NCBI RefSeq assembly: GCF_964340395.1
Contig: NC_135553.1
Coordinates: forward strand, 15,401,501-15,465,500
Length of the DNA: 64,000 bases
Origin: Glandiceps talaboti
Lineage: Eukaryota > Hemichordata > Enteropneusta > Spengelidae
Reading direction: 5' to 3'
In this document: positions 26,264 through 40,124 of the stretch, one piece after another
Position numbering within the stretch: the first letter of the stretch is position 1
How the letters are laid out: each line of letters begins with the position of its first letter
The notes under the pieces: generated by a model
Told to the model about the DNA's origin: nothing
The model's database searches: none
The model's input: the letters and a program-made list of their open reading frames with translations, nothing else
Made by a program: the position numbers and the translations under genes

Positions 26264-28414
26264 GGAAGGGGTTGTCATTGTTTCCAGTCATGTACAATCC
26301 ATTGCATGTTACAGATCTCTGAGCTTCACAATTGATCACGTGCTGCTTGATCAATTACAAGTTAGTTGGAACATGGGTCAAGTCACATGTATTTTCACCT
26401 TTTAAACACAATATCTTAGTTTGATATCAGCTTCATGTTATTTCCTCTAGCTGGAATTCCCTTGATATGAAGGATTTATGGATAATCTGTTGTATCGTAC
26501 TGCGGGAAGGTCGCTGCATAATGTAAGCCCCTTGTAAGAGGAGATTGTATCTGTGTAATTCAACTTTTTAATAAGTACTAAAGGCATGCTAGCACTGTTA
26601 GAAGGTGATATCTCTTGTCTTTTGAGATTTGACTCTGATGTGTTTTTTTTTTACTCACGATAGAGAGGACATGTATTAAACATTTACAGTGGGAAATACA
26701 ACGCTACATGTATAGCGATCGATCATCTGTGTCCAATACAGTGATTATCAAACAGAACAAACACTAACAACGATCTCAGTCGTTAACTTTGACCTTCAAG
26801 AAATATGGTAGATCAAATTGGACATAATATCAAACACGCATAGTGTGCATATAGACTAGAACTGCGCAACGAGGATATCAAACAGTTTTCTTTTCTAATT
26901 AAGACATGTTTTTCACTCAGTTTATTTCACTTAATGGAAAGAGTGCCGACCCTTTATCATCATCACACGAATACACCTTTCCTATGGTTTAGTGTTTCAT
27001 GGGATATTGCATGGCTAAAACGATAATTAACAGAAATTGGATTTGATAACTCTCTATATGAGACAATAGATTGAACAACCCGTCATTTATTGAACATTTC
27101 AATTCGTAGACTCGACTTTCCAGTATACGTTTTAGTTTTAGTTTTGTTTTACGAAATGTGATATTGTATCTCGTTCCATTGTATTCTTGCGTCCACGAAT
27201 CCAACAAATTTAATTAATCTCCATTTCTACTATTGATAATCTATGTATATTGGCCCTTCATCTTGGTAAGTCGATATGTTAATTATCTCTGATTGCTTTT
27301 AGGATGTTAAATATCTGTACCCATGATTCATTTAATTAATTAACACTACAGTTTATTCGATATTGGTCAATTAGTAACAACCACCCACAGAGAAGCTATA
27401 TCAATTCCAAGTCTAGTGACCTGTCACAAAAATGTCGCCATGGGCATTAATTATTTAAAGTATTGTGTATATTGCTCTTATGACGTAGATTTGATTGACG
27501 TGTCTGAATATTCAAATTTGAATTGATGTAGTCGGTAGTTCACTTTCATTGGCTTCATCTGCTAGATGAGATTAGCATAGCTTAGGGGGGTCATGTGGGT
27601 TACTAGATCAGCTAGAACTACATAAAATGTGAATGATATTTTAACAACATGTATTGGAGTGTTATCAACGTTAATATCAAAGTCAACATGAAAGTAAAGT
27701 CAGTGTGACTAGCATTTTAGCAGCTCTTGAAAGAGTTAGTCACAAACACCATCCATTAGGCATCTATTACCATAATAATAGCCCCTGATAACCTTGATCT
27801 CCTGTAGAATTTGGTCTTAACTTTGACACACCTTATCACGTTGTCAGATGTAATTTAAGTAAAATGTCACTTGAACTTGACGATCGTGACGAATTACAAA
27901 ACACCAATATTGCTTGTCACGTCTTTTCCTTGACCTCTCGTAACAGCTAATTTTCGGATTGTGAATGCCCCACTAAAGACTATTAAACATACATTTACAG
28001 CGTTGGCGCTAGATAAATGTTTAATTCCCTCTCGAGACCCCTACCTTCTTCACTAACCAGCATTTCGAAATCAAAATTATTTGTAGGCCTAAAACAAATA
28101 TCGCATATTCTATAATACTTCATACAACACAACTCAATTGTACAAAAGTCGTTCAGAATTTAGATTTTAATGTTATTTGATTCCAAAGTTTCGGTATAAA
28201 ATGATATATAACCACACAATTGTCTTACTTGTAAAATTGTATATTGGATTAATTCTCTCTTTGTTCTAAGCAAAGAATAGTAGACATTTATTTACTCCAC
28301 TATTGTAGTTATTATCAATTGCTTTTAAATCCGTGTGATTCAGTAGTTATCATCAATAAATTTGCCATTGAGCATTTAGGCTATGTTGTGGATGCGTGGC
28401 GTCTTTTTACCTCC
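26264..28414. other. Intergenic, nothing recognised
   Basis: Over 2 kb of AT-rich DNA with stops in all frames. The one 72-codon minus-strand frame at 26989..27207 has no recognisable domain. Confidence 0.4.
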
Positions 28415-28450
28415 CGTAAGGGGAGGTTATGTTATACTTGTTTGTTTGTT

Positions 28451-28549
<99 letters not shown>

Positions 28550-28735
28550 GTCTGCCTGGCTGTTTGTATGTATGTATGTCTGTGTGTGTGTGTGTGTGAG
28601 TGAGTGTGTCAGTTTGCCTCTCTGTGGACACGATATCTCAAAAACTATGCATTGATTACAATGAAACTCGCTACACATCTTCCATAAGGTAATGGCAAGA
28701 ACTGACATTAATTATCATTTGCATAAATGATGTTT
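28415..28735 (+). mobile_element. Dispersed repeat family G with internal (TCTG)n
   Basis: It begins with the short palindrome CCTCCCGTAAGGGGAGG and TTATGTT, then a (TTTG)(TCTG)n(TG)n array (28438..28608). It continues with ACACGATATCTCAAAAACTA, a block around GATTACAATGAAACTCGCTA, and CATTTGCATAA. The order matches 40125..40375, which lacks the long array. The start motif followed by a TGTC-rich stretch recalls a widespread class of microsatellite-bearing repeats in marine animals (from memory, unverified). It encodes nothing. Confidence 0.6.
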
Positions 28736-29560
28736 TTAGTAATTACAATATAGGTTATATCTTAAGAATGCATACTTCAAATTCAAATTCAATATAATTT
28801 GGTACATGTGTAAACCATGACAAAGCCCATATGTCCTGTAAGGTTTGTTGATGTATGATTTTCAGTAAGTTAATCTATTAAGAATGCACAGTTAAAATTC
28901 CTCAATATTTGATAAATACATCAAGCATACCAAAGCACACATATGATATAAAGCCAGTTGAAGTAGTTTTTAGTTTTAATGAGTAATTTGCATAATCGTC
29001 AGTAATTAAGCTATATCTTTAAAATGTACTCTTTAAACTCCCCATTCTTTGACACATACATCAACCACAATAAGTGCACATGTCCTATAAAGCCTGTTGG
29101 CACAGTATTTAGTTGTAATGAGTCATTTGCATGCGATTATTGATTTTCGGTAATTAGGCTATATCTTAAGAATGCAAGCTTCAAATTTCATATAATTTGG
29201 CACATACATCAACCTTAACAAAGCACACATCTAGTATATAACCTATGAAGCCGGTTAGAATAGTCACTTTGTTATAATTAACTAGCTTCAGTAATTAAGC
29301 TATATCCTAAGAATACACTCTTCAAATTCCATACAATTTGACACATACATCAACCATAGCGAAACACACATATCCATTACAGCATGTTGACTCTTTCTTT
29401 TAATTTTAAAATTTTAAAAATTAATGATTTTCGGTAATTAGGTTTTATCTTATGAATGGAAGCTTCAAATTTCATAATTGGTACATATATCAACCATAAT
29501 AATAATAATACACACGTATCTTATGATATTTGTTGACATGGCTTTTAATTTAGTTTCAAA
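28736..29560. repeat. Degenerate ~140-bp tandem repeat, about 6 copies
   Basis: The block GCTATATCTTAAGAATGCA recurs in diverged form near 28753, 28868, 29008, 29158, 29299 and 29443. Each is followed by TTCAAATTTCATATAATTTG, ACATACATCAACCATAACAA and a CACACAT block. Spacing is 115-150 bases. It begins directly after repeat family G. Confidence 0.85.
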
Positions 29561-30107
29561 TTTTATTTAGTTTCATATAATTAATTTTTCCAATTAAAGA
29601 GCACATCATGTATGATAGCTATTGCTCAGAATTTTGCATTCCAACAATGTGTGTAGGAACAAAACTCTATGGATTTGCCATTATGGGAGGCATTCAGGTT
29701 ATGTCTGGTTAGTGTTTGATCTTATATACTTGGTTTTCATGCGTAGCTGATAGCAAAATTTCATCTGAATTCAGACTTTGTTTACTATGTTCGGTTTACC
29801 AACGGGGTAGCATGCGCTTAGTTGCTGGATGCTGAGGGCCTTGCTGAGACATGTCTAACGTGCGGATACAATAGTATCAACGAATTTCCATCCCGGTTGA
29901 TATGGTCCCTGTTTCAGTTTTATTCCCATATTGTGTCAAACTTTATACTTTTTAATACATGTTTTGCATTGATTCATGAATTTGCCGTTCAAAATGTGTA
30001 GCATACACTATTAACCAAGTCGTTGATGAGTATGACGTGTACAGCCACACCCTACTAAGATTTGGATATACAGCCAATGCCAGCTACGCTTGCCAAACAG
30101 TGGGTGG
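29561..30107. other. Intergenic, nothing recognised
   Basis: AT-rich, with no feature supported. Confidence 0.4.
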
Positions 30108-30245
30108 AACAAATGTATTTAATGTATTTAATGTGTTAAATGTATTTACAAATGTATTTAATGTATTGAATGTATTTACAGATGTATTTAATGTATTTAA
30201 TGTATTAAATGTACTTACAAATGTATTTAATGTATTTGTTGTATA
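30108..30245. repeat. 9-bp satellite with higher-order pattern
   Basis: Units of AATGTATTT with variants (AATGTATTG, AATGTGTTA, AATGTACTT) are grouped into blocks of 30-41 bases, each block opened by TACA(A/G)ATGTATTT. The reading NVFNVFNVL is a repeat translation. Confidence 0.9.
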
Positions 30246-30275
30246 ATCTTCGTTTATACAACATTAGAAGATGTG

Positions 30276-30498
30276 GACAGCACTTCATACTTGACGACTC
30301 TTTACGAATGAAAACAAAATACAAGTACTTTAATTTTGATACACTGTTGCCATCCGGCCCATTGCAGAAGACTACATAAAGTGTAATATGTCTATATTTT
30401 TCCAGTCCTCGATGTCTTCAGTGGTAACAATGTGCTACAATTACTTGTATTGTGGTTCCATTTGTAAAAAAAAAAGTCAGCTTATCTGAAGTGTCATA
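30276..30498. mobile_element. MITE-like family B, copy 2
   Basis: Diverged copy of 1821..2008, with inverted ends around GACAGCACTTCA (left) and TGAAGTGTC (right) and the shared interior motifs AAAACAAAATACAAGTA, GATACACTGTT and GCTACAATTACTT. Confidence 0.55.
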
Positions 30499-30678
30499 AC
30501 TATATGACACACATTGCTTCGCCGAGTTTAGGTGAATTTGGCTGTAACAGCTAAAGAGATTCAATCATAGCTCATGCACTAAATTTTTAGTTCATGTGAT
30601 TAGAATTAGTGAAATATTCCAGAGTCAAAGTGATGAGCCCAGAACACTTTCTTCATCTATCGATATAGTCTTCTGAGA

Positions 30679-31031
30679 TATTACAACTGCAGACATCAGA
30701 CCGTGGATGAACGGAACCTGTTTGTAACAGAAATGTAAAAAAAAATGAATCGAACACTTGGCACAACATGTTGGAACAGCAGAGACGTGTATTGCACACC
30801 ATGGTTTCATAAGAACACTTTTATAGATTCTTTATGTGTACATGATCGAAATGCCGGTGGAACTGGATATTTGTTTGTGAACATGAACTATATAAAGCGA
30901 CCATAAAACTGTAATACAAGTCTCTGTACTTGCAACATGCTGTGCCAAGTGTTATTAATCCAATTCAGCTGTTCACTTCCCCTGTTTGTAACAGGTTCCG
31001 TTTGTCCGCGGTCTGATGACGGCAGGTGTAT
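30679..31031. mobile_element. Foldback element C1
   Basis: Long imperfect palindrome. The left arm has CATCAGACCGTGG, ACGGAACCTG, TTTGTAACAG, CACTTGGCACA, CATGTTG and TAAGAACA. The right arm carries the reverse complement of most of these in mirrored order (CATGCTGTGCCAAGTG, TTTGTAACAGG, TTCCGTTTGTCC, GCGGTCTGATG). Its closest relative is C2, 500 bases to the right. The 61-codon minus-strand and 87-codon plus-strand frames that overlap it are not gene-like. Confidence 0.75.
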
Positions 31032-31529
31032 AAGAAGAGTGAGTGACAAAGACAGTGGTAGCTGCACTCTAAAGTGTATGGAACTTGTAAAGTATTTGAT
31101 GATAACAACTATTACTACTACTACTACTACTACTGCTGCATATGAATGTCAGACACTTTACAGTGCAAACTACCAAAGCGCTGTGTGTCAATACCATTAA
31201 GTGCATACATATTAATACCTCAACACTGGGAAGGTCCATGAATAAAGACAACATCCGGCGACTACTGCTGAAAGCCAAGACGACAAGTTTCTTCAAATTC
31301 GACTTCATTTATATTCAGTTTGTGCTTAACTGTGATTCTTTTTTTAGGTGCCACATGACAACTATTGAAGTACACTAAACGCAAGGTTCCTAACAAGACG
31401 AGTGAAATCATTCAAGTTGCATTTTACTATAAACTTTATACAGTCATTGAACGTTGTCTGATTATTTTCTGTAACTGCTCACATTCATAATCAAATGAAA
31501 TTAATAGATCGATGGTGATGGGGGGGGGG
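31032..31529. other. Spacer between two foldback elements
   Basis: Contains a (TAC)n run at 31107..31138. It also has short frames (31069..31308, 31142..31378) without recognisable content, and a G run just before C2. Confidence 0.5.
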
Positions 31530-31925
31530 GTGTAATACAACTACCGATATCAGATCATGAACAAACGGAACCTGTTACAAATAAAAGGTAAAGTAAACGA
31601 CTGAATTGGATTAATAACACTTGGCACAGCATATGTTGGAAGTACAGAGACTTGTATTACACTCCATCATTTAATAAGAACAGTTTTATGGCCATGTTAT
31701 ATTAACGCAGTAGTTCATATTCACTAACAAATGTCCAGTTCCCCTGGCACTTCAAGTACATAGTACGAGGCCATAAAACGGTTCTTATCAAACCACGGTG
31801 TGTAATACAAGCCTCTGTACTTCCAACATGCTGAGACAAGCGTTATTAATCCAATTCATTTATTTACTTTCCCTTTTTGTAACAGGGTCCGTTCGTCCAC
31901 GTTCTGGTGTCAGCAATTGTAATAC
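31530..31925. mobile_element. Foldback element C2
   Basis: Same family as C1. The left arm reads ATCAGATCATGAACAAACGG, AACCTGTTACAA, GAATTGGATTAATAACACTT, GGCACAGCAT and GTTGGAAGTACAGAG. The right arm is the mirrored complement (CTCTGTACTTCCAACATGCT, CAAGCGTTATTAATCC, TTTGTAACAGGGTCCG). The loop is about 100 bases and contains its own GGCCATAAAACGG/GGCCAT motif pair. Non-coding. Confidence 0.8.
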
Positions 31926-32050
31926 TGTCACCATATCCAGTAACATAATTTAGACATTTACTGTTAGTTTGTTCAAGAAAAACCCAGTATATTTTCAGTT
32001 AAAATGCCAGGGTTTGATGCCGTGCAAATTTAAAATAGAGGTAAAAACTA

Positions 32051-32240
32051 TATCAAAATCATAATAGAATCCGATATGGCCGCCGAATACTGTTAATTCT
32101 ACGAGGAAATAAATGACTGAAAATGTCCATCAATGTTAGCCCCAGATTTCTTTTATTATTCCTAATGGACAAGAAACCAGTGTTTATATGGCAAAGCTTG
32201 GAGAGATTTGAAGAACTTTGATTTTCATGGAAATCTGTCC
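32051..32240. repeat. Dispersed repeat family E, copy 2
   Basis: Diverged copy of 4940..5130 (AGAATCCGATATGGCCGCC, AATACTGT, GATTTCTTTTATTATT, ATATGGCAA). Confidence 0.65.
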
Positions 32241-32459
32241 CTGAGGTGCATTCTACCTAAGACATATTGAATTTTGCCTACTAAACACTGAGATAACAAA
32301 ACAACTTAGTGATAACATGTTCTTGAACCTTTAAAGTATTTTGCATTTATTTGTACTATAATTGTGCAAGCTTACCGTTGTCTAAGTCAGAGACAGCCTA
32401 TATTTACGGCGTCCATTGATAGAATAATATGGCCAGAATGTTAGAATCGTGTGGTAACT

Positions 32460-32590
32460 TTGTATGTATGTATGTATGTATGTATGTATGTATGTATGTA
32501 TGTATGTATGTATGTATGTATGTATGTATGTATGTGTGCGCGCGCGTGTGCATGTATGTATGTATGTATGTACATGTATGTATGTATGTA

Positions 32591-32621
<31 letters not shown>

Positions 32622-32646
32622 ATGTATGTATGTATGTATGTATGTA
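32460..32646. repeat. (TATG)n array with TG/CG block
   Basis: TATG units are interrupted by a TGCGCGCGCG tract and TG runs. A 167-codon minus-strand frame reaches across it. The part outside the array has no recognisable domain. Confidence 0.97.
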
Positions 32647-33407
<761 letters not shown>

Positions 33408-33990
33408 AGTAACCCTAATGAATAGTAACATGGAATATCGGAATATTGAGGGACCATGCATTTTTGACTTGCTGAGGTCGGTGTGTTGTTGGGTGGGGGA
33501 TAATTTGACAGAATACCTTAGACCACTTAAAAAATAACCGACTCCAAAACTTCGAAGATCAGAAAACCATCAAGTTGACAGTACGAAGGTAATACATGTG
33601 TCATAATTGAAGTACTCTAAAGTATACAAACCTGATTGGTTGAAATTTAATACACAGAACACAAGGCAGTCTTTCTCTTGGAACCGTTGATGTTTATGTG
33701 TTGTGAATTCAAACGGATGAAAAGTACGATCATCCTAAAATAGTACAGTTAATAGTTATCTAATGGTACATTAGTTTACCACCGGGATGATCCCTCACGT
33801 GGGAGTTGAAATTCTTGATAATTTGGGCTCTACTGATAAAGAGGGTTAAAGCTGCCGTCTCCATTGCCAAGACTTTTAGTGTTTCTCTAGTCACCGTTTC
33901 GATCAATTTTTCTACCCTGTGTACATGTTTATTACTTTCTGCATTTAAACATTCATTTATATCGATTTGTTCATCCAACATGTCCCTATC

Positions 33991-34300
33991 ATTCCATCCT
34001 TCCTTCCTTCCTTCCATCCATCCATCCATCCGTACATGTACGCTTTATCGAGCAATTCATTCATTCATACATTTCTTCATTCATTTTATTCATTCATTCA
34101 TTCATTCATCCATCAATCTATCCACCCATTCATTCATTCATTCATTCATTCATTCATTCATCAATCTATAAACACATTCATTCATTCATTCATTCATCCA
34201 TTCATTCATCCATACATCCATCCATCCATCCATCCATCCATTCATCCATCCATCCATCCATCCATTCATTCATCCATCCATCAATTCATTAATTCATTCT
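33991..34300. repeat. (ATTC)n/(ATCC)n array
   Basis: Interspersed ATTC and ATCC tetranucleotide blocks with a few ATCA and unrelated interruptions. The 121- and 137-codon frames over it are repeat translations ([16 protein letters not shown]). Confidence 0.95.
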
Positions 34301-34530
34301 TATTTTTTTCATTATTTATCCAATCATTAATGCATATTTTATATGACAAAGTCACGCTTTATAGCTTCGTAAATTATTGATTGTACTTAGCGAAACAGGA
34401 AAGATTTTTAAATCTGCCACACAAAAGGTCTGGCTATACACACCTTGATCTCAATTACTTGTTAAAATATACGTAGTAGTTTATATACATGTATGTCACA
34501 TTATATACTGCACATTTCATGTTGACTTTC

Positions 34531-34919
34531 CGATACAACGGAAATCATAAACCCTGAAACAAAATGTCATCTGGCTCGACAAAAATCTCATCAACATTGC
34601 TACATTTTATCGTCTGGCTAGACAAAAATCTTATCAACAGCGTTTCGTCAATCGACTGCCTTGACAAACATCGTTACCAATATTGTTACACTTTCTTTGC
34701 ATGAGTTACCATTATCTTAGGAGATAGTAGTTCAGTTCTTGTTGTGCCAGACGATAACATGTGGAAATATTAATTAGATTTTTGTGGAGCCAGACGAGAA
34801 GATTTGTAACATCAAAGAGATATTTTGTCTATCAGACGAAAAAACTGTAGCAATATTGGTGAGATTTCTGTCCAGCCAGGCGACGTTTTGTTTCAGGGTT
34901 TATGATTTTCGTTGTATTT
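34531..34919. mobile_element. Foldback element D
   Basis: The left end GATACAACGGAAATCATAAA plus CCCTGAAACAAAATGTC is mirrored at the right end by GACGTTTTGTTTCAGGG plus TTTATGATTTTCGTTGTA. Inside each arm a sub-repeat recurs in direct orientation: TCTGGCT.GACAAAAATCT, then (C/T)ATCAAC, then TTGCTACATTTT. The arms are therefore themselves tandem. Non-coding, not related by eye to elements B or C. Confidence 0.8.
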
Positions 34920-35739
34920 AATTCATCATTCAAAAGACTTGACTCCCTCATTATAGAGTCAACAGAGATATACACTAATTCGACGTCCGTCAACCTTCAG
35001 AAACATATGTCGCCATATAGCTACCATGTAAACATAACTTGGTTGTCATAGCTACCATCTAAACATAAACAAATCATATTGGGAATATACTGTCTTTTAT
35101 CGCATATTCTTGGCAAATTTCCAGCTGCTCAACACATACAACATTTTCGGATATTTACTTTCAAAATGTCATTTTTGAAACTGTTAGTATCTAACAGCGT
35201 CATATGAGCCACGTGATTCATTATGGCACAATTGCATTAAAGACCAAATGATCTCTTCACCGTAAAAACTTTCTATAAAGAACATTCTTCGTTTGAAATA
35301 TGAGAACTTTTCTTGTAGTTGGTATTCTTGTCACTTTGGGGAATCGATTTCCTCAATTGGTGTTTGGATATACGATGATGGCGATGTTGTGTTTTTTGGC
35401 ATACACGCACGGAATTAATTAATCTGTCATGGAGGAAGATTCATTACTCATTCACATGCCTGTTGTTTTCACCATATCATCACCATATCTTTCATGTCTG
35501 AGTGTCATCTGTTATCGTGCTACAACAACAGCGAGGTTTTGTAACAAGTAATGTCGACGTGTTTAAGTATACAAAACGTGTTGTAGCGTAAGAACCAAAT
35601 ATTGTACATAGTACGTGATAATGGAATTGCATGAATAAATCTGCTGCTCTCCTTTGTTAATATGGAAAAGTTAGCATTGTCCTTATCATTGCCGTTGCAG
35701 TAGTGTAAGGCCCAATTTATTGATTGTATTATAATTTCA
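34920..35739. other. Intergenic, nothing recognised
   Basis: AT-rich, with no feature supported. Confidence 0.4.
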
Positions 35740-35885
35740 TTCTCCAAGAGACCATTCCGACGGCCCAGTCCAAGAACGTGACCTAAGAGCCCAGCCCAAA
35801 CGACCCAGTCCCAAGAATCAAACCCAAGCAGCCTATCGACCCAGCCCAAGAACCATACCAAGGTTCTGGGACATGTCTCTGACAA
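35740..35885. repeat. Short degenerate CGACCCAGTCCAAGAA repeat
   Basis: Variants of (C/G)ACCCAG(T/C)CC(C)AAGAA occur about five times. They give the G-, W- and L-rich centre of a 153-codon minus-strand frame at 35520..35981, which I therefore do not call a gene. Confidence 0.6.
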
Positions 35886-38800
35886 TATGGCGTGTCCATT
35901 CAAAGCAGAATTGATTAAAGTTAGCAAATGCAAAATGTTTCTGTATATAATGTTTACACATTTCAATAATAGTGAATCCATTTTGCTATCTGAAGTGTTT
36001 TTCTTCTTCTTTTCTTGCGGAAATGGATCTATACTTTAGGCCGGGCACTGAGCTCGATAAAAATGTTTATATTCGGACATATATATATTTACATGAACTC
36101 ACTATTCTGACATAAAGATTGGTATGAATTCAACCCGATTCTCAGTAAGCTGGTCTAACTTTTCAACTATATGATAACACAGAAATCTAATTGCCGAAAA
36201 TTAGGGTCACAAACTAATCGCAAGGAACGTCTTGAAAACAATGTAGAAAAAACTAGTTGGAAAACTTCTGAACCAATAGCTTTGCGAATTTGAATAGATA
36301 TTCAATGGGAGCAAATATTTTAGAATAGCTTGTGGAAAGTCACATCTGGTACTCAAATGTCTATTTTATTTAAATGTTTTTAAAAAGTACTATGTTCAGA
36401 TTGTTGACAACACATCTCAAGCTTAATAGTACATGAGAATTACAAAATGGCTGCTGTAATTTGACATCCACCCAATTCAAACCACCTAGCTGGCAGTATT
36501 TCGTGACACCATCTACAATTGCATTACCGTATGTGTGTGTCTTAACGAAATGATGTAGCTCACGGCCCAATTGCTCAAGGCCCTACTATACGCTATGCAT
36601 GTTATGTACACATCAACTCGGCCTAATTTAATTACGTTCTGACGTCATCAATATCTGTTGAAATTTATCTTAAGTGACTGCAGAATAGGTGAAAGGTAAC
36701 CAAACACTTAAAATTATGTTAAAACACAGAAAATGAAAAGATGTTTTCCTTGCCTGTGGTTAAAACTAAAACCAGCATAATATCGAAAGCAGTAAACACG
36801 TTTTGCCCAGACAAAGTGAACATCCGATATTTGTTGTATGTATTCAACCTAGCACTGTACTATGTCATCATTTGTCTTGGTAAGTGAGCGTTTACTAAAC
36901 ACATTGCTAACAATTTATGTGTATATGCTAAATAACATTCGGTCAAGTCCAGAGATGATATATCTCTACCACAAAACATAAGTCGACATCATACACAGGG
37001 GAGTGAGAATGTGCATGGCATTGCCTTGCTAGCTGGCGAGGTCAATTTATTCTGAATCGTGATGTGATCATAACTCATGTGGTCGTCGTTCTTGGTTAAT
37101 TAACAGATTGACAACTGAATTATACAAGTATCACTTTCCAAACTATTCAAGGTTGCAGTCATTCATGCTGTAAATCCGGTATTACCCAAATCAGCTACGA
37201 TGTATATATAATATGTATAAACTTTTACACATAAAGGTAGTATCTCACATCATGGCGAGATTATCAGGTCGTACAATTTTCTTTCACTCCAATAAACAGT
37301 TTTGTTTGATAGAGCTAAAAGTGCCGACAGATTTACGGCTCCCCGATGTACCTGAGTGCACTGACAATTTGAGAGAAAAAAACTCGTTCAAGTATAGAGC
37401 AAGCAATTAAAGTTGCATTATGCAGCTCTAAAGAGCTTACTGACCACCACAGTATACAAGACACATAAAATGAATGAAAGTGATTGATAAAATACCACTA
37501 TAAGAAGATTATCGACAGAAAATGTTATGAATGACTTTATAATACTCCCATCAGAATAGTAATTGAAAATAAAAGGCCTCCCTTATTTTTTCAAGTTCAA
37601 TTAATTGAAATACAAACGAAAAACAAAATTGTATCTTAGTTTCTACTAAACCCAGACGTGTATATTCACGTACATTGCATACTTCTTGTATCAGTAACCA
37701 AAATGTCCTCTTAAACTAACTGACCTTATTTCAACTCATTCATCATAATTATCGTTTCTAATCTTGACAATCGACTTGCATTAAACCTTCCATTTTGTAC
37801 TTGATGGAAAACAGACATAAACTGATTTTAGTCTCGCATATGGCGAGATAGTGCTTCCTGTGCGAGATATAGCGAGATCACGCATCAGACCGTAATCATA
37901 TAACCTCAATGTTCTACTTTTATGGTAAGGAAAGTTTAAAGATACACTGTTAATTACGTACACTATTTCATCACACTTGAAGAGTTCATGGTTTTCATTT
38001 TGGGAAATAATGTGATGTAGTGTACATCCGGCATTCTTGGTTAAAGTAGTGTGGCGACAGAGAGTATAGCGATGGTAATTGCGAAAAAAGTTGTTCTTTA
38101 CTATCTTCCCTTCCCATGAAGCTAGTTACTTTGTAACGTGTGTTGACTCACCTACGGTTATAAGAGTACACATACCCTTTAACGCTTTATAGCATTTTTG
38201 ATTATGTAGTACATAGGCTACCTTTTGTTCGTGCGTGCTTTTGTTTTGTCTTTCCTTCTTCGTTTTGGGAACTTACCCTTAAGCTTGTCTTCAAAGCCTT
38301 TAATATTTTTATATGTAGTTGTGAAATACTATCCTAGGCTGTAAGATTTGTAATCGAATAACGAAAAGTAAATAAATATATTTCAAAAAGCAGTTCGCAT
38401 TCATTTAGATATGCGGAATCTTATTTACAAACTAGACCCGAGGATATCCTAGTTATTACAAAAGTATTGACATACCTTCCCCAGCTTTGATAGTATGTAT
38501 GGCCCATTTCTCAATAATGGTTTATTCATATTTGGGTAATGGGGACCCAGTACATTCCTTCCATTGTATTAATCAAAATAAGACCTAAAGACCCAGAAAA
38601 ATAACACAACTGTGTCAAAAGTTCATTTGGCATCTCGAGAGTGCAATTGGCAACAGAGCACGAGTTAACCGTGGTTGAACGAATCACAAAGGAAATAAAG
38701 TGATTTGAACGTGATTGGTGACAGAACATCACCCTCGTGTATGTATAAATCTGCATGGCATTCAAAGAAAGGTTGATAAATAACAGATGTTACAGACACA

Positions 38801-39524
38801 TAATGTAATTCCATACATTATACAGTGAATTTCACAATACCGTTCAGTTTTTCTGTTTCATATAACCACGCAGAAACCAATAAGAAACTGGACATGCTAC
38901 GCTAAATACAATGTAAGATAGCAAGGTTGAATGAGTACAGTTTCTTGTTACATTTTGTCTAAGTGAAATTAACAACACATGCCACCATGCAGACATCAAA
39001 TGAACACCGCGAAGGACATTTTAGGCACATTTACACATTGACGCCCGTATGTCTGCATAGAGTTGCAATACATCTAAATGGTTTATTTCATCTGGCTATT
39101 GAAGTGTGCCATATTCAGTTTCTTGTTAGTTTCTGCGTGGTTACATCAAACAGAAAAGCCGAACAGTATTGTGAAATTCACTGTATATACTTTATTAGCG
39201 GGTTGATCTTGTGGAGTGTATCCTCACCAAATTAATACCAGTGGCGCCCCCACTGGCCAGAACTTGATGTGAACGCCTTGTTTTCCGTTCAAGTCAGAAA
39301 GTGTCCATTTTTACATTTCATGAGTCACTCATCGCGTTTTCGTTTCGTTTTATCAAAGGATGTCACATATCTGTCATATTAATGAAAAAGTTTTAAAGCA
39401 TGCTATAGAAATTATGTATATATCTTTGTTCGACACAATCTTTAACGTAGTACAATATTTTGAAATAATAATCTATTCCTCATATTTGTAGTGACCGTAG
39501 ATAAATGATTAATGATTATTAATG

Positions 39525-39526
<2 letters not shown>
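35886..39526. other. Intergenic, nothing recognised
   Basis: About 3.6 kb of AT-rich DNA. Frames of 60-90 codons (36370..36570, 37213..37410, 38526..38765, 38963..39235) show no domain, splice context or repeat relationship. Confidence 0.4.
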
Positions 39527-39561
<35 letters not shown>

Positions 39562-39563
39562 TA

Positions 39564-39650
<87 letters not shown>

Positions 39651-39657
39651 TATATAT
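39527..39657. repeat. (TA)n microsatellite
   Basis: A TA run of about 130 bases with one CTAG interruption near 39561. Confidence 0.98.
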
Positions 39658-40124
39658 CAGTGATCCAGCGTTGTCTCATGGGAGTCAGCAAACTTACATT
39701 TTTACTCCAGAACCCAAAGTTATGAAAATGCCTTTATTTCTTTGTCTGGTGGTCATCTTTAATAGCTGTAGGAACAACAGTATACCAAGACAAGCTAGTA
39801 CATTGGATAGATTGAGTTAATCAATAAGTAGGGTATATGCAAAAATAATAGGTGTGAAAAGACATAAAGTGTGACAAGAGAAAACATTGTCAACAAATAT
39901 TCCAGTGATATACTACTAAAAGTTGAATCACTTTTGGGCAGATTAACCTGCTTCTTCTTGTGAATTCTTTGGATATCACTAACCGGGGGTATTACCTTAT
40001 ATGATCCATGGTTCAACTCTGGTGAATATGGTGCAACCTATGGATTAGTTCCCTGCATTTTTGCCAGACTGTCGACAGTGTTGTTAACAGTGACAGACTA
40101 GGTGGCCAAATGGTCAACCTACCA

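Noticed and set aside
33760-34029. 89-codon minus-strand frame
   Set aside because: Its start lies in an ATCC/TTCC repeat, and the remainder has no recognisable domain.
35520-35981. 153-codon minus-strand frame
   Set aside because: Its centre is a degenerate short tandem repeat, and the rest has no recognisable domain. This length can occur by chance in 64 kb.
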